Assembly (NCBI GenBank): GCA_038501195.1
Contig: JBBPUQ010000011.1
Location: 1,860,001-1,924,000, forward strand
Origin: Nemania diffusa
Taxonomy: Eukaryota; Ascomycota; Sordariomycetes; Xylariales; Xylariaceae
Length of the DNA: 64,000 nucleotides
Reading direction: 5' to 3'
A model generated the notes under the pieces. That model saw nothing but the letters and a program-made list of their open reading frames with translations, was not told where the DNA came from and ran no database searches. Both the position numbers and the translations under genes were made by a program. Positions 11,435 to 21,800 of the stretch are shown here, in pieces. Every line of letters starts with the position of its first letter. Positions within the stretch are counted from its first letter, which is position 1.

Positions 11435-12376
11435 ATGGCGACCAACCCGCCCAAGCCCATCAAAGTCTGGCTTACCCGTGAGTGCTAGCCTGTACTGGCT
11501 GCTTATGAAAGCCGAGCGCTGACAATACTATGCAGCCCCTGGACCAAACCCATGGAAGGTGGGTAAAGAATGGCTATCATCTGTATCACCGCAGTGGATA
11601 GTCGAGGCATTACATCGGTTCAAAATCAATAGTATACCACATACTGATATCTTCCCCTACAGGTTGTCTGGCTAATCGAGGAGCTGGGTCTGAACTACAA
11701 GATCAAGTCGTTTCGTTTCGACGACATCAAGAAGGAGCCCTTCATCAACGTCAATCCAAACGGTCGCGTCCCAGCTATTGAGGACCCAAATACGGGCCTC
11801 ACACTCTGGGAGTCAGGTGCGATTTGCCAGTACCTCGTGGAAGTGTACGATACGGAGAATCGGCTTTCGTACGAGTCGCTCAACGATCGCCACTTGTGTA
11901 ATCAGTGGCTGCACTTTCAGATGAGTGGGCAGGGTCCCTACTATGGCCAGGTCGGCTGGTTCGCACATTTGAACAAGGTAAAGATCCCGTCCGCCATCGA
12001 GCGCTATTCCAACGAGGCGAAACGCGTACTAGGCGTGCTCGAGACTGTCTTGTCCAAGAAGCCTGATGACGCTCAATGGCTCGTTGGGAATAAGATGACC
12101 TTTGCTGACATGGCCTTCGTGCCCTGGAACTCCCGGCTCAGCGAACTTTTATCCGAGCCATGGGAAAAGATCTGGGAAGGTATCCCGCATGTCAAAGCCT
12201 GGCATGAACGTATGGCCGAGCTACCTTCGTGGAAACGCTCCATGCAGCGCCGTGGAGACCTCATGGCGGGGCAGGACTTGGAATGGAACGGTGTGCCTAA
12301 AGGGTTGAAGGACTTCAATGATTATACGAAGAAAATTGCAGCCGGAGAGGACAGGACGGCGAATAAGTCACGTTGA
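11435..12376 (+). CDS. Glutathione S-transferase, Ure2/GstA-like
   Basis: Three exons, 11,435-11,477, 11,536-11,558 and 11,663-12,376, give 259 residues. Introns are GTGAGT...TGCAG (58 nt) and GTGGGT...CTACAG (104 nt). The 23-nt middle exon supplies the PGPNPWK segment, without which the thioredoxin fold would lack its first loop. The N-terminal GST domain (residues about 8-88) reads PIKVWLTPPGPNPWKVV, LEELGLNY-like WLIEELGLNY, NPNGRVPAIEDP, and the glutathione-binding E72-S73 in LWESGAICQYL. The C-terminal helical domain has the conserved N-capping region MTFADMAFVPW. Fungal relatives conjugate or reduce electrophiles with glutathione in the cytosol. There is no signal peptide. The neighbouring kinase is convergent, so co-regulation is not indicated. 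Confidence 0.92.
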
Positions 12377-12883
12377 ATATGTAACTAGTTTGATAATATT
12401 TACCGGTACTTTGAAGTTCAAGCTACTGACGCGCGAAAATTTATTCGTGCGTTCAGGTAAATGGATATCTTGACGAGAGCGAGATTCAGAGACAATGGAT
12501 AATTACTTTTTAACACTTTAGGATTATAAAAGTTTTTTAAAAAAACCCCCAGAAAAAAGATAGCAGAACAAAAAGAAAAATGATATAGAAAAAGAAAATG
12601 TATTACTAAAATATTTCCTATGTACGTTTCTTTAGTCTACGTACCACGCCTTAACCCGAAGGGCTCAATGCGTGTAATGAGAAAAAAAAAACCCAAAAAA
12701 AACCTAGGTGGATAGGTCTCTCTTGAGCTGAATGTGCGGTACCCTGTACCAGGCCATCATCGGCATCGTAGCAAAATGCTCCTCACGTGGGCAGGCACAA
12801 AGAAACAAGCAGTCAAGGAGCAGCACAATGTTGACGCTAGGCCGCCTGCATCACCTGGATAGGAGAACGGCTACCATTACTGT
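12377..12883. other. Convergent spacer with A-rich tracts
   Basis: This lies between the converging 3' ends of the glutathione transferase (+) and the kinase (-). Runs of A occur at about 12,537-12,605 and 12,681-12,703, which fits two transcript ends. No gene is seen. Confidence 0.6.
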
Positions 12884-14196
12884 CTAGGAAAGAGTTGTTA
12901 AAGCCAGGAAGGGGTGTGCCAATGCATCCTTGACCGAGATTCGTTGCGCTGGCTCAAAGACAAACACTCTTTTGAGGAAATCGTACATGTGGACTTGTTC
13001 AACTGTGCTGAGACCGCTCTGATCCCGCAGGCTCAAGTCTACCTTCCTGCCATCCGCTGGATACAAGAATGCCATGTCTCGAATGCGATCGTGAAGAGAA
13101 TAGTGCTTCACTAGCATTGAGTGCTCACTCTTCTTGATTGAGTTGCCGTCGCCGTCAAAGTAGTTTGGCCGCTCCTCCCAGGCCAGCCAGATCCTGTCGG
13201 GTGGTTTCCCAAGCATGGCAACCATATCTTTCATGACGTCTTGCGGCGGATTGAACAGAGCTTTAAACAGTGTGTAGCCAGCGCAGATCTCGAAGGTGGC
13301 GCAGCCTAGAGCCCATACATCACTTGCCGGAGACACTCCCAGGGCTCTGAGGACCTCGGGTGCAGCGTATTGAGATGGAGTGGTTGTCTTTGGTGGTGGG
13401 TTGTCAAGAAAGTAGGCTCCGCCAAAATCAACGAGCAGCAATCTGAAGAGCAGCAGACGCTTTTCCAAACGGGCGAGATCGCCGGAATGCACAATGTACG
13501 AAGGAGCGCATTGTTCCACTGGCTCGCCGTCAAGACGAACGACTGGCTCTCGTTCAGGGTGACCCATACACTTATACACCTCTTCATCTGACCATGAGTC
13601 AAAATTATCAAGTTGGAACAGTATGTTTCCCGTATACATATCTGCAGTATGGTTAGAGATTGACTGCTTCCATAGAATCGAATGAGCCTACCTCCATGTC
13701 CCACGTTGCAAGAGTTCAGATAGTCAAGTGCCAAGAACAACTGCGACATCAGAAAACGCGATGGCCCAAGACAGGAGTAGTTCACCCCCAAAGGACGGGC
13801 CAGTCGGTTTCCTGCCACCTGAGTGACTAGGCACTTGTGGTTTCCATTGGGCCCAGATAACACAAAGTCATCCTTGAGTTTTGCAACATACGTGCTGCCC
13901 TCGTGTTTGCAACTCTGCTTCGCCAAATGGTGGAGGATCTTCAGCTCGTTGCTCTCTGGCTGAAAATCGGCCCTGTATATCTTCAAGGACACAAAGCACT
14001 GCTCTGCCGTGTCTCTTGCCAGCCACACCGTAGAGAAGCTTCCAAAGCCAAGCTTATGAACAACTCTGTATCGGTTCTCCTTCAGATAGTCGCCAATGTG
14101 GACGGGGTGCAGTCCGCCCACCTTGTAAAGCTCAGCATCTTCTGCGTTTGTAGTACTGGGAGTTGTGTACAATCGGTTTGTAGTGGAGGTAGGCAT
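12884..14196 (-). CDS. SRPK-type serine/threonine protein kinase
   Basis: On the minus strand, exons 14,196-13,692 and 13,641-12,884 (a 50-nt intron, GTAGGC...CTGCAG, branch CTAACC) join to 420 residues. The join creates the catalytic loop GHGDMYTGNILFQ, so the intron call is firm. Kinase landmarks are the Gly loop LGFGSFSTVW (49-58), K72 (SLKIY), E84 (ESNELKIL), D169 and N174 of the catalytic loop, D240-F-G, QYAAPEVL, and SDVWALGC. All residues needed for catalysis are present. The N-terminal lead-in (LYKVGGLHPVHIGDYLKENRYRVVHKLG) and the spacer between the catalytic loop and DFG are typical of SR-protein kinases. The spacer is short, about 65 residues. The Arg of the usual HRD is Gly here, as SRPKs also lack it. 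The substrate is not predictable; classical members phosphorylate RS-rich splicing factors. Confidence 0.92.
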
Positions 14197-14527
14197 CGGA
14201 TTATTCGCAGATCGACTGATCGTGTCGCTGTGCTGCCGGACGGAAGTTGAGGTGGAGTGTAGAGGGAGTGAAAAGTTAGTTACTGTGGTGAGGGCTAAAA
14301 AGGCAAGGTCGTTGCAGGACTGAAGGCCTTACCAGGCCCAGAGGGAGGGGTACATGGTAGATGGGTGCCAGGTAAGGGAGTAGTGACATGTCATAAGGCA
14401 TGCAGATGTCGCTGCCTGTCTGGTCATTCTCAAGTGGTCTACAGCTTCAACGCCCGTCCCTTCTGTTCTTAGCATCAACAGTCTATTGAAGACTCGACTT
14501 GAGTAAATCACCTCGGCTGATTCAAAT
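14197..14527. promoter_or_regulatory. Shared divergent promoter region
   Basis: A 331-bp spacer separates the divergent starts of the kinase (-) and the 108-residue protein gene (+). Both promoters must fit here, so shared control is possible. I see no TATA box or recognised operator. A minus-strand open frame inside (14,329-14,511) has no support. Confidence 0.45.
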
Positions 14528-14917
14528 ATGAGCGAAGTGGTAGAATTCGTCGATTGGGGAGACGACTTCCGGTACGCGGAAGAACGGCAAAGGGTAACTG
14601 AAATTATTCAGAAAATCGGAGGCGAACGAGGCTTCTCTCACGCAATCGCACAGTAGGTTCATTCATTTGTTTCCACGCACAGCACGGCACTATTGATCAG
14701 CTGAACACGACCCAGACAAATGTTGATCAAAAATCGCTATCGGACCATGGTTGGGCTTCAACTTACAGTTCATTTCAAGAAGTGGGAATGGGTCGAACAG
14801 AAGGCTACTCGCTATGTCCCAGCACGCATTCATTTCACGGAGGATTGCACTCTCCAAGACGTGGAAGCCAATCCAGAATGGCACCCGGAGGTCAAGGCGG
14901 CCTCAGCGGCTGTGTAG
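14528..14917 (+). CDS. Small protein of unknown function
   Basis: Exons 14,528-14,652 and 14,716-14,917 join exactly in frame across a 63-nt intron (GTAGGT...CCCAG, branch-like CTGAAC) to give 108 residues. The protein begins MSEVVEFVDWGDDFRYAEE and carries a charged amphipathic stretch RQRVTEIIQKIGGERG. It continues into a basic, aromatic-rich part (KNRYRTMVGLQLTVHFKKW) and ends in an acidic Trp/Pro motif (NPEWHPEVKAASAAV). It has no signal peptide, membrane segment or cysteine. I do not recognise the family. The gene is head to head with the kinase gene. Exon 2 alone could be read from an internal ATG at 14,720 (65 residues), but the clean splice and charged N-terminus favour the longer model. 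Confidence is limited by the small size. Confidence 0.6.
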
Positions 14918-15475
14918 AGTCAGACGGCTTAGGGGGCTTGGAGATGTGAGCTGTTCCTTGCGGCGGTAGCCCAGGCAGAATTTGGATTACTAGGTGCCCA
15001 ATGAAAAGCATAGGGAGATGATTAACAGAAGGATTGCGCCTTACTCTGTATTATACAAACCCCATAAAATGCTATTTTGTCATGAATGTTTCCAGTTGTC
15101 TTATTGCGTCCACATAGTCATATGCAGTATTACGGATGGATCATCAACATGTCCAAAGTTTTGTCGCCTGTAGCTTAATACTTGAGATCAGACGGCATTC
15201 GCGCCCGAGATCACACGCTCTCATCTGACCCCAACATCCCGGGCGGCGTCGTCCAACCGTCTGAGAGTCTGACACTCGGCGATTATACGGCAGATTCATA
15301 TGCCACCGCTATTAAGAGGTTCTCCGAGCTCGAGACGGGAGAAGGGGAGAGTTAGGAAGATGATACAAGTATATATAACGGCAATGGGATCTCGAGACTG
15401 TAAAGAAAGAGTATACGCGCAGCGAGAACTTGACGATATACGAAAGCGAGACAAATCAACCATGGATCGTTATGA
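14918..15475. other. Intergenic, no gene supported
   Basis: This holds the 3' end of the small-protein gene and then sequence without a supported frame. The plus-strand open frame 15,300-15,554 runs into the repeat element at 15,481 and has no homology I recognise, so it is left out. Confidence 0.55.
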
Positions 15476-15603
15476 CTGGCTGTCACGGAACAGAACTGCA
15501 ACGCTAAACCACGACACTACCAAAAGTAGAACGTTGTCAAGGTGGGAACCTTGACCGTTTACAGCCACTTATAAGGGCTCACGGTTGGGACCGTGACACT
15601 GGC
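15476..15603. mobile_element. 118-bp solo-LTR- or MITE-like insertion with 5-bp target duplication
   Basis: The element is 15,481-15,598. It begins TGTCACGG and ends CCGTGACA, a perfect 8-bp terminal inverted repeat with the TG...CA ends of an LTR. The five bases on each side are the same, CTGGC (15,476-15,480 and 15,599-15,603), a perfect target-site duplication. Inside are two further perfect hairpins: TCAAGGT/ACCTTGA with a 4-base loop (about 15,537-15,554) and TCACGGT/ACCGTGA (about 15,579-15,596), the second overlapping the right end. There is also a TTATAA box (about 15,569). TG...CA ends with a 5-bp duplication favour a short solo LTR or TRIM-type LTR; the strong hairpins would also suit a MITE. 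No coding capacity. Orientation is undecided because the ends are symmetric. Confidence 0.8.
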
Positions 15604-16373
15604 TCCCCTATTATTATCTCAATTATCTTCCATTATCCACACCTCAAGCGATTCAATATCATTTTCTCGTATTGTATTAGCTGCTCAGGTATTATCTGCT
15701 ACATGACCCAAAACTTTTAATCTTCTTTTTGTAACTTTTGCATAGAGGGTTTTGTTTGTAGTGACTTATTTACGTAGTTATTCCATTATAGTTTAATTAT
15801 CATGTAAAGAGGTATAAAATGAATTATATAAATTGCATATATGAAACTATATTAATATTTCAACATTATATTATGTCAAGTTATTATTGATAGTTTATCA
15901 ACTTAGTCAGTTTTGCTACAGCAATGAGCTTTCAAGGTCGGGCACTTCTCCAGCTTTCACATCAATGGAAGGAGCACGTGGGACTCTTGTGTCCATGACA
16001 ATCGTAGGTACCTTATTCCACAATACAGGTACCTCTCAAGTACAGCAACAACCAACTGTGTGCACACTCTTGTTGAGCACTATCCATACGATTCTACCCT
16101 TCAAATCCTACCGCTAAATTGGCCTGTTTTGCGCAAACAATCTCTTTCCATCTATTAGTCTCTAGCCTACCTAGCTACAAATCCTAGGTGCGTTCATTAA
16201 AATGTTGTACGCGATGTTTGCCCCAAACAAACCAAGGAAGAGTACAGTTCCTCTCTTTCATTAATCTGACACTTTCAAACAAAGTCAAGGATTTCATTAC
16301 CTCATTCCATACTTCCTTCTCAAAAATCGACAGAAAGTTTAGTTTATACACACGCAATCACTAACTTTTAATC
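15604..16373. other. AT-rich intergenic / promoter of the Myb gene
   Basis: About 770 bases of AT-rich sequence, strongest at 15,720-15,900, lie between the small repeat element and the Myb gene. No gene is supported. The open frame 15,887-16,117 has no coding character. Confidence 0.55.
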
Positions 16374-17429
16374 ATGAGAAAAGAAGTTACTTTCCACAGT
16401 CCTGTGACTACGAGAGGCTTCCCCGAGCCCGAAAATCCACCTACGTCGGAAGACAACAGTGATATCGACTCCACACGGGCCGAGGTCGGGACAGACGACG
16501 GATTTAACGAATCCGCCCCCACAGCGTCTCAGGCTAAGGAGAAGATGACGTCTACCGACGACTCTTCCGACGCTCCTCCCGAGTGGACGCGAGACGAGGA
16601 TCGAACCATTTGCGTGAGAAAGGCCGAGGCAAAATCGTGAGCCCTATCATATCACTCTCGTTTCATGTTCATGTTTCAGTGTCTCACAGGCGCTTTCATA
16701 AAATTCGTGGCTAACACAGGTACTTGCCGCGCCAGATGGGCCGAGATAGGCCAGGAGCTCGAACGTAGCCGCAGGGAATGCCAGCAACGGTACCGCACGC
16801 TCGCTTCTCACGCCAGAGAGTTAGGTATCACGGCGGATAAGCTAGCGAACCTATACATTAACGAAGGCGAGGAGAAGACCAAGTCCAAGAAGAGCAGCAA
16901 GAACAAGTATGAGGATGAGGATGAAGACGAGAGTGACGAGCCCAAGACGAAGAAAGGCAAATGCAAGTCCAAGGCCAAAGCAAAGCACGGCGAAGAAGAA
17001 GAACCACAGAAGCGGAAAGACAAGGGCAGAAACACCGCGAAGTTAGACTCAAAACTAGAGAGTACGCTAAAGGGCAAGAAGAAGAAGTATGAGAACGTAA
17101 CCCCGGAGACTTCCACCTCCGACTCAGATTCAGAATCCGACTCGAGTCCCAACCCCACCTCCGACGAGGAAGAGGAGGACCAGGAAGCCGAGTACTGGGC
17201 ACAGCGCCGGTACATCTACGACACACTGCACGGGCAGATGTATCCGGAGCAGAAGGTCCTTCGCCCCGACCGTTTCTACAGCGAGAGCGACTGCCGCGTG
17301 CTCGCGGGCCTCGAGGCGCGCCACCGCGCCAACAAGTGGCTCCACATCCAGGCCGACTTCTGCAACGCCACCGGACGCATGGTCGAGGCCGAGCTCCTGC
17401 GAGCAAAGTTTTACGAAAATCAAGAGTGA
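16374..17429 (+). CDS. Myb/SANT-domain protein with acidic-basic linker
   Basis: Exons 16,374-16,636 and 16,736-17,429 (99-nt intron, GTGAGC...GCCAG) give 318 residues. Of the candidate acceptors, only the one at 16,735 restores frame, and it builds a canonical single Myb repeat: W71-TRDED...AEAKS-W89-AEIGQEL...RRECQQRYR (about 70-110), with Tyr in place of the third Trp. The first 70 residues are acidic and Ser/Thr-rich. Residues about 125-240 are an alternating Lys-rich and Glu/Asp/Ser-rich linker with nuclear-signal-like clusters. The last about 75 residues (AEYWAQRRYIYDTLHGQMYP...) are folded-looking, with DRFYSESDCRVLAGLE and WLHIQADFCNATGRMVEAELLRAKF. That tail is probably the most conserved part. 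A nuclear DNA- or histone-binding role is inferred; the target is unknown. GC content rises sharply in the C-terminal coding part. Confidence 0.85.
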
Positions 17430-18157
17430 TCATGAATGTGTACTGTAGGCGGTAAGCGCGGTCGTGTGGTTGCTGTGCTTGAATATCTATCGTGTTACCA
17501 GCCCTGTTCTGCGGTCGTGCGTATGTAGCCGTTTGGGAACACGCTTGGTAAGCTTACTATATGTAGCATTGCGCTGGCTCGGGCTGTCCTTAGATAGTCT
17601 TACACTTTGAGATCTTGAGGAAAGGACGTTTGTGATAGGCTTCGACAGTAATGAGCTCGGCATTGAGTAAAATAAATATATGTAATTTGAAACGTGTCTT
17701 ACTCGTGTCCGAGGCGCTTGAAAGGGGGGCATGAGAAAATATGCATGTAGGAATGATTTAGCTAACAAATAACAACTAGATCAAGTGCCATTTAAAACAT
17801 GCTCTACGGCCTCTCAAGCAGAGCATAAGATATTTGAGAAATTGCTTTTGTTTAGATATGGAATATCTACAGCGGGCCGCCTAGGGATTCAAACCCCCTA
17901 TTCTAACAGTACCTAGGTATAGCAGCAATCTGTAACGATAGCTGATCAGAGTAGAAAACCATTTGAGGGTAAAAGGGGTGGTTGAGAAACGAGAGGAGAG
18001 AGGAGAGAGGTTCTCGTCTCAACATAATATAAGAACATTTAATAGTTAGTAGTAGTGTCAGTGGCGCACTACAATTCGCTCTATAGCAGGTTTGAGCTAG
18101 ATCTATGATGCCTGCTGAAGACATGACCTCCTTTCCTTGTCTTAGCAGTGACGAAAA
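17430..18157. other. Intergenic, no gene supported
   Basis: This lies between the Myb gene and the broken acidic frame, tail to tail. The minus-strand open frames at 17,487-17,768 and 17,903-18,124 lack coding features. A sequence at about 17,882 resembles a tRNA T-arm but no full tRNA folds (see rejected items). Confidence 0.55.
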
Positions 18158-18638
18158 CTAACTACTCGTATACTCATCATCGTCTTTGCTTTCATCGCCC
18201 TCATCGGAGCGATCCTCACTACTCCCTTCTTCCTCTGAGCTCGCCTCCTGTGACTCACTTGTCTCGTCCTCCTCATCGTCGCGCTTCTTCTTACCAGACC
18301 GCAAGACTGCACTGGCTTTTTCCGAACCTTCCACGAATAACTTTTTGCCACTCTGGGACTTTTTGGGGGGACTAACGACCTTTTGACGAGAAGATGATGC
18401 CTTCTCTTTATCTCTGTAGGGCGACGAGCTGGGCTTAATAGATTTTCCCGTTGTATTCATCTGCTTGGATTCCCGGTTTTCCTGGCTATAGTCGCGTTCT
18501 TATCCCTTCCCGGCGTCCTTACTCTTATGAGGTCTCTTGGAATCATCCTCTCGTGTCCTCGTGTCTTGAGGTGATTTCTCCTTAGTTCTCGGCGACGTTA
18601 AATCCCGGGGTTCCTTCGGGACCCACTTATCCGTGATC
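18158..18638 (-). pseudogene. Remnant of an acidic/basic low-complexity protein gene with an in-frame stop
   Basis: On the minus strand one frame stays protein-like from an acceptor-like AAAACAG at 18,639 down to a stop at 18,158. It is broken only by a TAA at 18,502-18,500. Upstream of the break it reads DKWVPKEPRDLTSPRTKEK and HKSKDAGKG. Downstream it reads ERDYSQENRESKQMNTTGKS, a Ser/Lys part, and the acidic tail DDEEDETSESQEASSEEE. Composition is the same on both sides, so the stop looks like a single C-to-T change of a CAA codon. No start or upstream exons are visible before the NLR promoter. A shorter intact reading is possible from the ATG at 18,460 (100 residues). The family is not recognised. 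It may be a decayed 3' end of a gene, or a real short gene. Confidence 0.45.
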
Positions 18639-18671
18639 CTGTTTTGTATTTGATATTACGATGCAATAGTA

Positions 18672-18716
18672 TGCCTTGCGATAGGTTGCCTTGCCGTGGG
18701 ATGCCTCCCGATGGAT
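18672..18716. repeat. Imperfect 15-16-bp tandem triplication upstream of the NLR gene
   Basis: Three successive imperfect copies of a TGCCTTGCGATGG-like unit occur (ATGCCTTGCGATAGG, TTGCCTTGCCGTGGG, ATGCCTCCCGATGG). They lie about 170 bases before the NLR start codon. A regulatory role is possible but unproven. Confidence 0.5.
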
Positions 18717-18882
18717 TGAAAGTGATTGGTTTAAAAGTGCGGGGTAGTGCACAAATGGCGATTTTTCACATAGTCTTCTTCTGTCTCTCAAACTTTTAGT
18801 TTAATAGTTAGAAAGTACATAGTAGAGCTCTTCAACAGCCCCTATTAGTTTGTAACACAGACTGCAATTCACAAGCACTGCA

Positions 18883-21800
18883 ATGCGACTCTTACAGCGC
18901 AACGACAATGGCAGTTATACCCGCACTCCAGACCTATCTGCCGATGAGCTGCCTTCCTACGCGATTCTTTCTCACACATGGGGACCCGACGAGGTTCTCT
19001 TTGAGGACATAGCCAAGGCTCCGGACACCTGGCAGCAGAAGGTCGGCTACAGCAAGATTCAGTTTTGTGCTGAAAAGGCAAAACAAAACGGGCTGCGATA
19101 TTTCTGGGTCGACACCTGTTGCATCGATAAGTCGGATAGCGTCGAGCTTCAGACCGCCATAAACAGTATGTTTCGGTGGTATCGCGATGCGAAAAGATGC
19201 TACGTTTATCTCTCTGACGTTTCCTACATCTCGACGGACGCCCCCACGGTCAAGGCGGGCGGTCTAGTAACTTGGGAGGATGCTTTTCGAAATAGCAAAT
19301 GGCCTACTCGCGGATGGACCCTTCAAGAGCTCCTGGCTCCTTCCGCCGTGGAGTTTTATTCTATGCAAGGAGTATATCTAGGAGATAAACAATCTCTGGA
19401 GCACCAACTATGCGATATCACAGGCATCCCTGCCCGTGCACTCCGGGGTGACCACTTGTCTGACTTTCCCATCGAAGAGATAGAAAGATGGATCCGTAAT
19501 CGTCAGACAAAATACGAAGAAGATATGGCATATTCCTTGCTAGGAATATTTGGCGTTTATATGCCTCTCATATACGGTGAAGGGCGGCAGAATGCCCAGA
19601 AGCGACTGCGAGAGGAGGTCCAAAGGGCTTACAAAGGTAAATATGGGTTCGAAATTTCAACCTCTAGATTATAATCCGAGACTAACTCGAATAGGGGCTC
19701 AACATAATGAATTCTCTATTACTTTCAGTCTGACTGGCGTTCCTGAAATACAAAATTTCACCGCAAGAGAGAGTGAATTGATAGAGATACACAGGGTGCT
19801 CTCTGGTTCGGATGGAACCCGTCGCTCCGTTGTTCTCCATGGCCTTGGTGGTATTGGAAAAACACAACTTGCAATCACGTACGCAAAGCGTTATAGAGAT
19901 GAGCACTCTGCTGTATTCTGGTTAAATATCAAAGATGAGGCATCTATCCAGCAAAGTTTCATGAAGATGGTCAGGCAAATAATGCACCAGCATGCAGATA
20001 CCAGCTGTCTGCGTGGATTGAATCTCCAGGACAATGCTAAGGTGATCGACGCGGTCAAATCCTGGCTCAACTTACCAGGAAACACCAGGTGGCTACTCAT
20101 ATACGACAATTATGACGACCCGAAGCTAGGTAATGGTCCAGATGATGCAGGAGTTGATATCGATCTTTTTCTTCCCGAGGCATATCAAGGTTCGGTCATT
20201 ATTACAACCCGTTCATCACAAGTGAATATAGGTCATTCCATCAGAATAAAGAAACTCGAGTCAATCAAAGATAGCCTCCAAATTCTGGCAACAACCTCAG
20301 GCCGAAACGACCTTGAACATAGTAAGCAGAGCAGATTTCCGATATTTGAATTAAGCAGAACTTCCTTAACTCTTACTATAGGCGATGATGCTAAAAGTCT
20401 CGCGGAAGAACTTGACGGACTTCCTCTAGCTCTTGCTACAGCTGGGGTATACCTGAGACGCGTCGCGATTAGCTTTGCTGATTACTTCTCTCTTTACAAG
20501 GAATCATGGAGCAAGCTTCAGGCAACTACCCCAAGCTTAGGCTCTTACCAAGACCGTACACTCTGCTCGACGTGGGAGCTCTCCTACGTCCAGATTCAGA
20601 AACAGCATCCACTTGCTGCCCACTTACTACGATGGTGGGCGTATTTCAACAACGAGGACGTCTGGTTTGAACTTCTGCAAAACGATATCCCAGATAGGCC
20701 GGAATGGGCGCGCGAGCTAGCTGATAAGCTTAGCTTTAACAGCGCCATGGGTACACTACATGACTATGGATTTGTCGAGCCACACACCTCAGCTCCGGAT
20801 TTGGTCGGATCAAGAGGATATAGCATCCACCCTTGCGTGCATTCTTGGACCGTATGTGTCTTAAATGAAGAGCGGGATGTCAGTCTATTTGAGCTTTCGA
20901 TGAAATGCGTAGCTTCAAACGTGCCGCGGAGAAATGATCCTCGAACTTGGCTGCTCGGAAGACGGCCCCTGCCACATGCTTTGAGATGTACCGCCACAAT
21001 ACCAGATGGGATGTACCACAATATGGGATGGGTATTTCGAGATCTAGGGTTTCTTTTTGACTGCCAATCCAGACTACAAGACTCCGAGGACATGTACTTA
21101 CGTGCGCTTCGATCTTTTCGAGAAGCAAAGGAGTTGAGGCGAGGCCACGAGTCATCACTAGGAATTTTAACTGATCTAGGAGCCATGTACTTTGACCAAG
21201 GCAAAATGCGAGACGCGGAGGATATGTTGTCACAGGCGTTTCGAGGCTGCGAGGAGGAATTGGGGCCCGATCACGTATTGTCACCAAATATTGCCAATAA
21301 CCTGGCAGTACTTTACGCGCAACAAGGCAAGCAGCAAGATGCTGAGAATATGTACCTACGAGCGCTTCGAGGATCCGAGAAGGTATTGGGGCCTGATCAC
21401 ATATCGACACTCAATACTGTTAGTAACCTAGCAGTCCTTTATATGGACCAGGGCAAGTTGGAAGACGCCGAAAACATGTATTTACGGGCGCTTCGAGGAT
21501 CCGAGAAGGTATTGGGGCTTGTTAACCCATCTACACTACAGTTTGTGAATAACCTGGCAGTACTTTACGCGCAACAAGGCAAGCAGCAAGATGCTGAGAA
21601 TATATACCTACGAGCGCTTCGAAAATCCGAGAAGGTATTGGGGCCTGATCACATATTGACACTCAATACTGTTAGTAAACTAGCAGTCCTTTATATGGAC
21701 CAGGGCAAGTTGGAAGACGCCGAGGACATGTATTTACGAGCACTTCAAGGATCCGAGAAGTTACTGGGGCCCGATCACATATTGATACCAACTATTATAA

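Noticed and set aside
13306..13900. Unspliced reading of the kinase ending in a non-kinase tail
   Set aside because: That frame lacks the catalytic loop; removing the 50-nt intron restores HGD...N and DFG in the proper order.
15300..15554. Plus-strand open frame of 84 residues
   Set aside because: It runs into the 118-bp repeat element, is unrelated to known families, and shows no intron or conserved motif.
17860..17960. tRNA-like T-arm (GGTTTGAATCC on the minus strand)
   Set aside because: The T-stem is imperfect, and no A box, anticodon arm or acceptor pairing can be made around it.
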